In this document: in pieces, positions 50,560 to 58,751 of the stretch
How the letters are laid out: every line of letters starts with the position of its first letter
Numbering within the stretch: the first letter of the stretch is position 1
Assembly (NCBI RefSeq): GCF_963668475.1
Contig: NZ_OY764544.1
Location: forward strand, 2,976,001 to 3,040,000
Length of the DNA: 64,000 bases
Direction: 5' to 3'
Source: an uncultured Methanospirillum sp.
Lineage (GTDB): Archaea; Halobacteriota; Methanomicrobia; Methanomicrobiales; Methanospirillaceae
The notes under the pieces: model-generated
Databases searched by the model: none
Seen by the model: the letters and a program-made list of their open reading frames with translations, nothing else
What the model was told of the DNA's origin: nothing
Position numbers and translations under genes: made by a program

Positions 50560-51045
50560 ATGGTATCTTCTCTAGTGACTGGGGCAGTGGCACTCGTTCT
50601 CATTCTTACAGGAGGATATGTAATAGCTGCCGGAATCCTTACCATAGCAGAATCTTCAATGAATTCTCAAATTGAGATGGGCAATGTTCAGGATGGGATC
50701 AGGCAGTCACTTATTAGGATTGACTTGGCTACGATTGGTTCGGGTGGTGCTTCTAGTTACTGGTTAGTGTTGGATCTCAACAATACCGGAAGCACAACTT
50801 ACACCCCCGGAGATCTGTCAAAAACGGATCTCTATGTTTATGATAAAAGTACTAGTACTCTGAACCGATATACGTCAAGTATTTCGGAAACTCCACATTT
50901 TTCTTATATTGTTCCTAATGATCTCATGAATAAAAACATGTGGGATCCAAGTGAAACCCTGGAGATCCGTTTAAATACTTCTATTAATCCTAGTTGGACC
51001 AAGGTTGTCACGCCAAATGGGATCACAGCTTCTACCAATCTCTGA
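50560..51045 (+). CDS. arlF: Archaellum protein ArlF (FlaF)-like
   Basis: 161 residues with an N-terminal helix (LVTGAVALVLILTGGYVIAAGIL) and an external beta-domain (SSYWLVLDLNNTGSTTYTPGD, read in parts). Sequons N-N-T and N-T-S are present in the external part, unlike in the archaellins. ArlF binds the S-layer and holds the motor stationary. It starts six bases after the previous stop. The F/G assignment is moderately sure; membership of this pair is firm from operon order and fold. Confidence 0.75.
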   Translation: MVSSLVTGAVALVLILTGGYVIAAGILTIAESSMNSQIEMGNVQDGIRQSLIRIDLATIGSGGASSYWLVLDLNNTGSTTYTPGDLSKTDLYVYDKSTSTLNRYTSSISETPHFSYIVPNDLMNKNMWDPSETLEIRLNTSINPSWTKVVTPNGITASTNL

Positions 51046-51103
51046 TACCTTTAGGAATATCTATTAACCTCACTGCAGAGTAGTACTACGGGGGAATTCA
51101 TAC

Positions 51104-51874
51104 ATGGCAGAACTCGATCTCTCAGCCGGCTCTGAGGGTCAGTCGGCAGATATTTCAGAGCTTCTCGGAAAGGAAGAGAAGCGGATTCTGACAACAGGAA
51201 ATGCGGAGATCGATAAAAAGATCGCTGATGGACTACCGCTTGGTTCCCTGATTCTCATTGAGGGTGAGAATGATACCGGGAAGAGCGTTTTTACCCAACA
51301 GATCATCTCCGGAAGTATGCGTAATAATCTTCGTGTGGATCTCTTCTCAACAGAACTGACCACGAAGAGTTTTCTTACCCAGATGGAGTCAATGTCACTT
51401 GACATATCTGACTTCTTTGCGTGGGGATATATCCGTCTCTTTCACTGCCACCTTGTAGAGTTCAAGTGGACTCCTGATGCGATGAATGACATCCTTGAGC
51501 GGATCATTATGCATGTCAAGTTCAGTAATGCTGATGTCGCAATCATCGATTCACTCACAATATTTACTGAATATACCAGTCAGGAAGCGGTTCTCTCGTT
51601 CCTGACACAGGCGAAAAACATCTGTGATCAGGGAAAGACCATCCTTATCACGATGCACAGTTATGCCTTCTCTGATGAGACACTCACCCGTGTAAGGTCG
51701 ATCTGTGATGCCCACCTTCTGATGATGCGTAAGTTGATGGGTGACAAGTATGTCATGGTCCTTGAAGTGGTGAAGGTCAGGGGTGCACGAAAGACAACAG
51801 GTAACCTGGTAAGTTTCGAAGTACACCCCGGTTATGGGATGAAGATCATCCCGGTCTCCCTGGCAAAAGTCTGA
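51104..51874 (+). CDS. arlH: Archaellum ATP-binding protein ArlH
   Basis: 256 residues, RecA/KaiC-like. Walker A is GENDTGKS (54-61) and Walker B DVAIIDSLTIF (about 144-154). ArlH binds ATP, contacts ArlI and is needed for motor assembly. A GGGGGAA ribosome site precedes the ATG. It is followed by arlI after two bases. Confidence 0.95.
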   Translation: MAELDLSAGSEGQSADISELLGKEEKRILTTGNAEIDKKIADGLPLGSLILIEGENDTGKSVFTQQIISGSMRNNLRVDLFSTELTTKSFLTQMESMSLDISDFFAWGYIRLFHCHLVEFKWTPDAMNDILERIIMHVKFSNADVAIIDSLTIFTEYTSQEAVLSFLTQAKNICDQGKTILITMHSYAFSDETLTRVRSICDAHLLMMRKLMGDKYVMVLEVVKVRGARKTTGNLVSFEVHPGYGMKIIPVSLAKV

Positions 51875-51876
51875 TC

Positions 51877-53739
51877 ATGGCAAGACTGATTATCCAGGGG
51901 AAGGCCCCCTTTCAGGAAGCAGAGAGTCACGACACTGAAGAGTGTCTCATCAACCCTGATTCCTGTGCACTCTATCGTATGCTCCCTGCCAATGCTAAGG
52001 AGTATGCCAAAAATTACCCACATCTGCTTGAATACCTTCATATATTCCCTGTGGATGAATTTGGTATTCCGCTCTTTTTTTCGGAGTTAAAACGTGATCT
52101 CAAAGGTATCAAGGATCCCAACCTGATCTATCCGGCAAAGCCACCGATCTTTATCCATATCTTCTTTGATCCGACTGATGTCAGGAATTATTATATCCCG
52201 ATTGAACCGTCATTTCTTCACAATATCGGCAACCTTCTTCCGGCAATAGAGTACAGGCTCGTTGATCTTCTTGATGCTCTTGATGAGGATCCGGTCACTG
52301 CAGAAGAGAGGACTGTGGTCCTGAAAAGGCTCCTCAGACAGGTTCTTTACGTAAAAAAACCAGGGCAGGCAATAGATCCCTCACTTCTTAAAATAGAAGG
52401 GCCACAATCATTTTCTGACAAGTTCAAATCATTTCTCTCAACTGATCTGACTGCAAAAGAAGAGCCTGAAGAGAGTCATATCTTTACCGATGTTCCTCAT
52501 CTGGCAGATGGAAGGATCATTGTCAGTCCTCAGGAGTTTGAAGCAATCGAGTACCAGATGATCAGGGATAAGATCGATGTCGGAGTTCTCTTCCCCTTTA
52601 TCTCTGATAACTTTATTGAAGATATCACCTGTGATGGTCTGGGCCCGATCTTCATCGAGCATAAGATCTTCAAAGGTCTGAAATCTGTTGTAGGATTTGA
52701 TTCAGAACCTCTTCTTGATGATTTTTGTATCAAATTAGCAGAAAAATCCAGGCGTCCAATCACCTACCGAAATCCGATTGTTGATGCGACTCTACCGGAT
52801 GGGTCCCGTATCAATATTGTATACTCATCTGAGATCAGCAGGAGAGGGAGTAACTTCACCATACGTAAGGCAATGGATGATGTCATCTCCATTACCAAAC
52901 TGGTTGAGTTTGGAACCTGCAGTTATTCCCTTGCAGCATATCTCTGGATCTGTATAGAAAACGGGATGTCCATGTTCATGTCTGGCGAGACTGCGAGTGG
53001 CAAGACAACAAGTATGAATGCACTTACCACGTTCATCTCACCTGAAGGGAAGATTGTTAGTATAGAAGATACACCGGAAGTGATGATCCCTCACCGGAAT
53101 TGGTCACGAGAAGTTTCCAAAGGGAAAGGAAAAGGTGAAGGTGAGGGAGGGGATGTAACCATGTTCGATCTGCTCCGAGCAGCACTTCGTCAGCGCCCGA
53201 ATATGATCATTGTTGGAGAGATCCGTGGAGTTGAAGGAGCAGTTGCTTTTGGTGCCATGCAGACCGGTCACCCTGTGATGTCGACGTTCCACGCTGCATC
53301 GGTAGAAAAACTTATCCAGCGTCTTACCGGTGATCCGATCAGTATTCCAAAAACTTTCATTGATAATTTAAATCTGGTGGTTATTCAGAGTGCGGTGAGA
53401 AGACCTGATGGAAGTATGGTGCGTCGTCAGCTGGCCGTAAGTGAACTTGTTGGGTATGATCCGGAGAGCGGTGGTTTCTCCTTCGTGCAGGTATTCACCT
53501 GGGACCCGGTCACCGATACTCACGAATTCACAGGGAAAGGTTCGAGTTATCTTCTGGAGAGCAAGATCGCAACAATGCTTGGTATTCCTGAACATAAAAA
53601 AGCCCAGATCTATATGGAAGTCGAAAAACGTGCCAAGATTCTTGAGCGACTTCACAAAGCCGGATACACTGATTTTATGGAACTACATAACATGCTGACT
53701 AAGCTCAAGAAGCAAGGCCTGCTCAATATCGAAATATAA
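51877..53739 (+). CDS. arlI: Archaellum motor ATPase ArlI
   Basis: 620 residues of the type II/IV secretion ATPase family. The N-terminal domain has the conserved region before VDATLPDGSRINIVYSSEIS (about 302-321). Walker A GETASGKT is at 370-377, the Asp box SIEDTPEVM at 395-403, Walker B MIIVGEIRG at 443-451 and the His box GHPVMSTFHA at 464-473. A Lys/Gly insert (SKGKGKGEGEGGD, about 414-426) sits between the Asp box and Walker B. The hexamer drives filament assembly and rotation. Confidence 0.96.
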   Translation: MARLIIQGKAPFQEAESHDTEECLINPDSCALYRMLPANAKEYAKNYPHLLEYLHIFPVDEFGIPLFFSELKRDLKGIKDPNLIYPAKPPIFIHIFFDPTDVRNYYIPIEPSFLHNIGNLLPAIEYRLVDLLDALDEDPVTAEERTVVLKRLLRQVLYVKKPGQAIDPSLLKIEGPQSFSDKFKSFLSTDLTAKEEPEESHIFTDVPHLADGRIIVSPQEFEAIEYQMIRDKIDVGVLFPFISDNFIEDITCDGLGPIFIEHKIFKGLKSVVGFDSEPLLDDFCIKLAEKSRRPITYRNPIVDATLPDGSRINIVYSSEISRRGSNFTIRKAMDDVISITKLVEFGTCSYSLAAYLWICIENGMSMFMSGETASGKTTSMNALTTFISPEGKIVSIEDTPEVMIPHRNWSREVSKGKGKGEGEGGDVTMFDLLRAALRQRPNMIIVGEIRGVEGAVAFGAMQTGHPVMSTFHAASVEKLIQRLTGDPISIPKTFIDNLNLVVIQSAVRRPDGSMVRRQLAVSELVGYDPESGGFSFVQVFTWDPVTDTHEFTGKGSSYLLESKIATMLGIPEHKKAQIYMEVEKRAKILERLHKAGYTDFMELHNMLTKLKKQGLLNIEI

Positions 53740-53743
53740 GGAA

Positions 53744-55354
53744 TTGAATATCGTGCTAGAGAGTCTTCTGGATCGGATACGACAGTCAAATAACGGGACT
53801 ATTCCGTTTGAAGGGACTGTTCAGGCCTTTCGGGCCAAGATGTATAAATTTTTTGTTGAAGACAAGATGATGGGCTCTGATCTGCTCTTCATGCTCACCT
53901 ACATGGCTGCGATCATCACTGCCAATGCATCCCGACCTGAGATCTTTGCCTATACCGGAGCACGTCGTGAGTATGTCTCAACCAAGTTCATTTATCGTGC
54001 AGATATTCTGGTCAAACGATGGGGGTATAGCTATGTTGAGGCACTTGTCAATGTAGCAAAAAAGATCCAGAACGAGATGCTCTTCTCAATGGTCAACCGG
54101 TATGCAAACGCGATCGAGTCAGGGGTTCCGGATGAGGATTTCCTGACCCGTGAACTTGATACTATCCGAAATGTGTACCGCTCAACATATGAGCAGGGTC
54201 TTGAGATGCTGAAGAAATGGGGTGATGCCTATGTCTCTATGCTCTTCTCGGGCTCCCTGGTCGGCATCATCATCATGGTCTCAATTGCAATATACGCCCC
54301 AAATGATGTACAGGGAACATTGTCTGTCTCGTATCTTATCATATTCTCAATATCGGTGCTTGGGATCACTACGATGTACAAAGCAGTCCCCGGTGATCCA
54401 AAGACCCACGGACTTCCGCAGGGCTCTCCTGAACAAAATATGGTTCATCGGATGGAGCGTAAGGTTGTCCCGATACTTGCGATAATTGTTATCTTGCTCC
54501 TGCTACTCGGGATGAATTACGGGCTCATTCTCATGCTCATCGGGATGCTGCTCTTCCCACTTGGAGTCATCGGCTTCATCGATGATGGTAACATCACACT
54601 CCGAGATGCAGAGTTTCCCACATTCATTCGCAGTGTTGGCGCAATTCAGGGTGGAAAGGGGACAACAATGGCCCCGGCACTAGCAGACATTGATAAGAAA
54701 TCCCTGAAATATCTGGAACCTCTGGTCAACGGAGTGTACACCAAACTTAACCTGGGCCTCAGTGATAAGCAGAGCTGGCAGCGATTTATTAATGATAGCG
54801 GAAGTTACCTGATCTATAAATACCTGAATATCTATCGCGATTCTATTCAGATTGGTGGAAAAGCAGAGAAGATCGGTGAAATTGTCAGTTCGTCCATGCT
54901 TGATCAGGTCCTTCTGCGTGAACACCGGCACACCCTGGCGATGGGTTTTATTGTTCTTCTCGTTCCGATGCACGCTATGATGGTGGGGATCTTCCTCTTT
55001 CTCTTCCAGATCCTGGTTATTATGTCCGATGCTATTACGGCAAAGATGGCTACTCTTGGGGAGAGCAGTGCAGCGCTGACAGCCGGCCAGGGAGCTTCGA
55101 TAGCCTCATCGGTTTCAGGCAGTCTCTTCGTGTTTGCAAACTTTGATTCAAAAGTAATCGGCACATACGTGGTGATCACTATCACCATGCTGACGATAGC
55201 GAACATATTTGCCGGAAAAGTAGTTTATGGCGGAGATAAATCTCTAATCTACTTTTTTGCCAGTCTTCTCTGTGCAACAACCGGAATAATTTATATAATA
55301 GCCCCGATCATTATCGGAATCTTCTTCAAGATTCCCACCTTTGAAGGAGTATAA
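53744..55354 (+). CDS. arlJ: Archaellum membrane platform ArlJ
   Basis: 536 residues with about seven to nine transmembrane helices and two cytoplasmic loops that contact ArlI. The start is not an ATG: TTG at 53744 sits almost on the AAGGA ribosome site, and GTG at 53753 has better spacing, giving a chain three residues shorter. Segments such as RVGAIQGGKGTTMAPALADI-like (SVGAIQGGKGTTMAPALADI) and REHRHTLAMGFIVLLVPMHA are typical. It is followed by an unrecognised gene after two bases. Confidence 0.94.
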   Translation: MNIVLESLLDRIRQSNNGTIPFEGTVQAFRAKMYKFFVEDKMMGSDLLFMLTYMAAIITANASRPEIFAYTGARREYVSTKFIYRADILVKRWGYSYVEALVNVAKKIQNEMLFSMVNRYANAIESGVPDEDFLTRELDTIRNVYRSTYEQGLEMLKKWGDAYVSMLFSGSLVGIIIMVSIAIYAPNDVQGTLSVSYLIIFSISVLGITTMYKAVPGDPKTHGLPQGSPEQNMVHRMERKVVPILAIIVILLLLLGMNYGLILMLIGMLLFPLGVIGFIDDGNITLRDAEFPTFIRSVGAIQGGKGTTMAPALADIDKKSLKYLEPLVNGVYTKLNLGLSDKQSWQRFINDSGSYLIYKYLNIYRDSIQIGGKAEKIGEIVSSSMLDQVLLREHRHTLAMGFIVLLVPMHAMMVGIFLFLFQILVIMSDAITAKMATLGESSAALTAGQGASIASSVSGSLFVFANFDSKVIGTYVVITITMLTIANIFAGKVVYGGDKSLIYFFASLLCATTGIIYIIAPIIIGIFFKIPTFEGV

Positions 55355-55356
55355 AG

Positions 55357-56430
55357 ATGGTGCAATTAACCGACTCAACCCGCCGTCTCATCATCTTTGT
55401 TACGATAGTGCTCGGCGGTTCAATTCTCCTGATATTTGATATCCCGGTTCTTTACCTGATGATGGTCGTGATCGGACTAGCGATCGGTCTGATGGTTGCA
55501 ACCGGTATGCTCATCCTCTCTGAGGTGATCAAAGATCTGCGGATACGACTTAAAAACCGAAAGCCGAAACCAAAGAAGTCAAAACCAAAGAGTGAGAAGA
55601 CATCTGCAGCAAAAGGTGCCGGTGGGGGTTTCTTTTCAGGCCTGATGCAAAAACTTCCAAAGATGCCGTCTCTCCCTTCTGTTAATCTTTCTCTTCCAAA
55701 GTCTTCCGGAAAACCTGATAAGAAAGAAAAGCCTGCTAAAAAGCAGAAGACGCAAGAGCCGGATGAAGCCGGAGACATATCAGGGTCTGGCTCATCTGTT
55801 TCAGGTGAATCCCGGAAAAATGAGGATAATATTGGAGATGATCTGCTTGACGGGCTGGATCTTGATGACAGTCTGGATATCGATGCTGAACTTGAGTCCG
55901 TGAATCCTGAGTTTGATTCGGTGCGGACACCCTACGGTGATACCGATGTCATGCAGGAACTTCCCTCTGAAGAACAGGTTCGCAGGATGGATATCACCAC
56001 GAGCGCTGAAGAAGAGGATGTGGTGCTTGACACTGAAGAACCCTCTGATGAGATCGATGAGATCTACTCAAGTACGATTGAGATCGGATCCGATTCAGGT
56101 GGTGAGATCATCTCAACCATGGAGGGTGGTGATTCAATCAGCGGAAGTGATCTCGCCTCTTACAGTTCTTCTGAAGATACTCCCTATATGTACGGGGGGG
56201 AGGATGACTCTGGGGGAGGGGAAGAACAGTTCGAGTTGTCCCAGGGTAAGGGCGGCCTTGGTGACGACGACCTGATCGCTTCGCTCAAGGCCGATATCAG
56301 CGATCTGAAGAAACGTGATGATGATGTGTTACTCAGGGATCTCAAGGATGTCCATGTTACTGCCGAAGAACTGGCAGAAGAACTTGAGGATATCATGAAA
56401 ATCATTACTAAAAAAGCAAAGAACAAATAA
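55357..56430 (+). CDS. Unrecognised two-TM, disordered acidic protein of the archaellum operon
   Basis: 357 residues. Two membrane helices (about 10-29 and 31-53) are followed by a basic Lys/Pro linker (56-130, NRKPKPKKSKPKSEKTS and similar), a long acidic Ser/Asp/Glu/Gly-rich disordered part (135-310) and a C-terminal charged helix (about 318-357, DDLIASLKADISDLKKRDDD then EELAEELEDIMKIITKK). A good ribosome site precedes the ATG, two bases after arlJ. I recognise no family. Its place between the motor platform and cheF, with a membrane anchor and long cytoplasmic tail, suggests a motor-signalling tether; this is inference. Confidence 0.85.
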   Translation: MVQLTDSTRRLIIFVTIVLGGSILLIFDIPVLYLMMVVIGLAIGLMVATGMLILSEVIKDLRIRLKNRKPKPKKSKPKSEKTSAAKGAGGGFFSGLMQKLPKMPSLPSVNLSLPKSSGKPDKKEKPAKKQKTQEPDEAGDISGSGSSVSGESRKNEDNIGDDLLDGLDLDDSLDIDAELESVNPEFDSVRTPYGDTDVMQELPSEEQVRRMDITTSAEEEDVVLDTEEPSDEIDEIYSSTIEIGSDSGGEIISTMEGGDSISGSDLASYSSSEDTPYMYGGEDDSGGGEEQFELSQGKGGLGDDDLIASLKADISDLKKRDDDVLLRDLKDVHVTAEELAEELEDIMKIITKKAKNK

Positions 56431-56462
56431 TAGCGGCATAGATATTTCAGTACAGGGGTTCA

Positions 56463-57284
56463 ATGGCAGAAGTTCCGGTAAAACTGGAGAAAGGCGGTTC
56501 CTGGGTTACATCAAAGATCGAGATAGCCAAGGATAGTCTCATCCTCAAGGATCCATATAATCTTGAGATCTCCTTCCGGAGTATTGTTGATCTCCAGCAA
56601 CGGGGTCAGGTAGACACCCTCATCGTTACTGGTTCAGACAAATCTGAAAAGATATACAAGATTGCATCAGTCGAGAAGGTTCTGCAGGTTCTGAACAAGA
56701 AGATCATCATGGCCTGCAATGCCTACCGGCTGATGGCACACTTTATGTCACCTGCCATCAGGGGTGGTGTTCTGGTCACCAATGCGAAGTGGGAGAAGGG
56801 GGCTATAGCAGTTCTCAAGACTGGTATATGGTTTGTGAGTCAGGAGAAGATGATCTGTGTTCCGCTCAAGGAAGTTGCCAGTCTTGAACTGACCAAGCGT
56901 GAACTGCAACACAAGAAACTTGATGTGGTGAAGGTTGATCACCTTGAGAATAGTGAGGTGGTGACCTCGTTCGTCCTCTGTCCGCTCTCTACACTTCAGG
57001 TCCTGTATAACTTCCTTCGTGATGCAACCAAGGAGATGGACATGAAGGGCTCCGAACTGGATCAGCTTGATGCCCAGACTGCCCAGGTTGCCATGCTCAT
57101 CTACAGCGGTATGGACACGAAGTCAATTGAGAACATGCTGAGCCTCTCTGCCAAAGAACTGGACGTTATTTACGATACTCTTTTGAAGTTGAAGCTGGTC
57201 GATGTGGTGATGATCCGCAAAGAAGTACAGCTCACCCCGAAAGGGGTTAGATACATAACTGATGCATTGAAACCACCGTCATAA
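56463..57284 (+). CDS. cheF: Archaeal chemotaxis adaptor CheF
   Basis: 273 residues. The N-terminal beta-rich domain (VPVKLEKGGSWVTSKIEIAK, VVDLQQRG-like SIVDLQQRGQVDTLIV) and the C-terminal winged-helix part (SLSAKELDVIYDTLLKLKLV, KEVQLTPKGVRYITD) match the euryarchaeal CheF family (DUF439). CheF links phosphorylated CheY to the ArlC/D/E ring. It stands between the unrecognised membrane protein and cheY. Confidence 0.9.
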   Translation: MAEVPVKLEKGGSWVTSKIEIAKDSLILKDPYNLEISFRSIVDLQQRGQVDTLIVTGSDKSEKIYKIASVEKVLQVLNKKIIMACNAYRLMAHFMSPAIRGGVLVTNAKWEKGAIAVLKTGIWFVSQEKMICVPLKEVASLELTKRELQHKKLDVVKVDHLENSEVVTSFVLCPLSTLQVLYNFLRDATKEMDMKGSELDQLDAQTAQVAMLIYSGMDTKSIENMLSLSAKELDVIYDTLLKLKLVDVVMIRKEVQLTPKGVRYITDALKPPS

Positions 57285-57352
57285 GACTGGCTTCAATACA
57301 AAATACTTTTACCAGTACGCAGCTTCTTAATCATAGGAGGAAGCGTTCACCT

Positions 57353-57718
57353 ATGGGAAGAATCCTCATTGTCGATGATACCCTCTTTATGCGGACATTA
57401 TTAAAAAATATCCTCTCTGCCGGTGGACACGAGATTGTGGGAGAGGCAGAGGATGGAGATATTGGTGTGAACAAGTACCGGGATCTGAAACCAGATCTTG
57501 TTACCATGGATGTTGTCATGCCAAAGATGAATGGAATTGAGGCCTTGAAAGCGATCAAGACCCTCGATACCAACGCCAAGGTCATTATGTGTACGGCGGT
57601 TGGTCAGGAACAGATGGTAAAACTGGCGATTAAAAGTGGCGCCAGAGGATACATAGTTAAGCCATTCCAGGCTCCCAAAGTCCTTGAGGAGATCGCCAAC
57701 GTTCTTGGTGCATCGTAA
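57353..57718 (+). CDS. cheY: Chemotaxis response regulator CheY
   Basis: 121-residue receiver domain. Acidic pocket Asp8-Asp9, phospho-acceptor Asp53 in LVTMDVVMPKMNG, switch Thr81 and Lys103 in IVKPF are all present. It carries the signal from CheA to CheF and the archaellum. AGGAGG ribosome site 12 bases before the ATG; a TATA-like TACTTTTA about 45 bases upstream may give the che genes an own promoter. Confidence 0.95.
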   Translation: MGRILIVDDTLFMRTLLKNILSAGGHEIVGEAEDGDIGVNKYRDLKPDLVTMDVVMPKMNGIEALKAIKTLDTNAKVIMCTAVGQEQMVKLAIKSGARGYIVKPFQAPKVLEEIANVLGAS

Positions 57719-57719
57719 C

Positions 57720-58748
57720 ATGATTCGGGTTCTCATCATCGACGACTCTCTCTTTATCAGGACAGTAGTACAGGATATGCTGGCCGGCGATCCTGAAATT
57801 CAGGTCGTCGGGGTTGCATCAGATGGAATGGAGGCTCTTGAGAAGATTCGTGAGTTAAAACCAGATCTCATCACGCTTGATATTGAGATGCCCAAACTTG
57901 ATGGGATCGGTGTGCTGGAGAGAAAACGTGAGTTCTCACCATTTCCCCGCACCCTCATGCTGAGTTCTCTCACCTCTGAAGGTGCTGAGATGACCAAGAA
58001 GGCGATGTCACTTGGTGCTGATGATTTCATGTTAAAACCCCGGGGAATTAAAAATATCCGGGAGATTGGCGCTGAACTGAGATCAAAGATCAAAAACATC
58101 TGCACTATCGCCTACGTCACTTCAAAGCCAGCATCGAAGGATGAGATCGCAAAAAATATCGTGCTCATTGGATCCTCTGCAGGAGGACCGCCGATGCTTG
58201 ATGTGGTTGTCTCCAACCTGCCTGCGGATCTGAATGCTGCTGTTATCATAACTCAGCACATGCCAAAGGGTGGTTTTACTGCTGCACTGGCAGCACGGCT
58301 AGATCGTATCTCCCCGCTTCGGATTAAGGAGACCGAGAATGGTGACATTCTCAAACGTGGCATGGTCTTCATCTCAAAGGCTGGGTATCACACCATTGTT
58401 TCATCATACCTTGACAAGGGGGGTGTGCAGGGTGGTAAGATCGTGCATGCAGACTCTCCTCCGGTACATAATGTGAAACCTGCGGTTGACAAGACATTTG
58501 TCTCTGCAGCCCAGGTGTTTGGTGGCAGGAGTGTCTCTGCTATCCTGTCCGGGATGGGTAATGATGGTGGAGAAGGGACTGAAGCCATAAAAAAAGCAGG
58601 AGGCGTCACTATTGTCTGCAGGCAGGAAGACTGTCTGGTATACGGGATGGCCAGGTCTGCACTCCAGCGAGAAGCTGTTGATCATGTAATGCCTCTGAAA
58701 AATATTCCTGGAAAGATCGAAGAGTTTGTTAAAAGCATCTCAGGGTGA
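57720..58748 (+). CDS. cheB: Chemotaxis methylesterase CheB
   Basis: 342 residues from the ATG one base after the cheY stop. Receiver domain 1-125 with Asp54 (LITLDIEMPKLDG), then methylesterase domain with catalytic Ser153 (GSSAGGPP), His180 (TQHMPKGG) and Asp282 (GMGNDGGEG). It removes methyl groups from receptors and can deamidate them. An in-frame start 36 bases upstream would sit inside cheY. No cheR or receptor gene is in the window, so those lie elsewhere. Confidence 0.95.
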   Translation: MIRVLIIDDSLFIRTVVQDMLAGDPEIQVVGVASDGMEALEKIRELKPDLITLDIEMPKLDGIGVLERKREFSPFPRTLMLSSLTSEGAEMTKKAMSLGADDFMLKPRGIKNIREIGAELRSKIKNICTIAYVTSKPASKDEIAKNIVLIGSSAGGPPMLDVVVSNLPADLNAAVIITQHMPKGGFTAALAARLDRISPLRIKETENGDILKRGMVFISKAGYHTIVSSYLDKGGVQGGKIVHADSPPVHNVKPAVDKTFVSAAQVFGGRSVSAILSGMGNDGGEGTEAIKKAGGVTIVCRQEDCLVYGMARSALQREAVDHVMPLKNIPGKIEEFVKSISG

Positions 58749-58751
58749 TGA

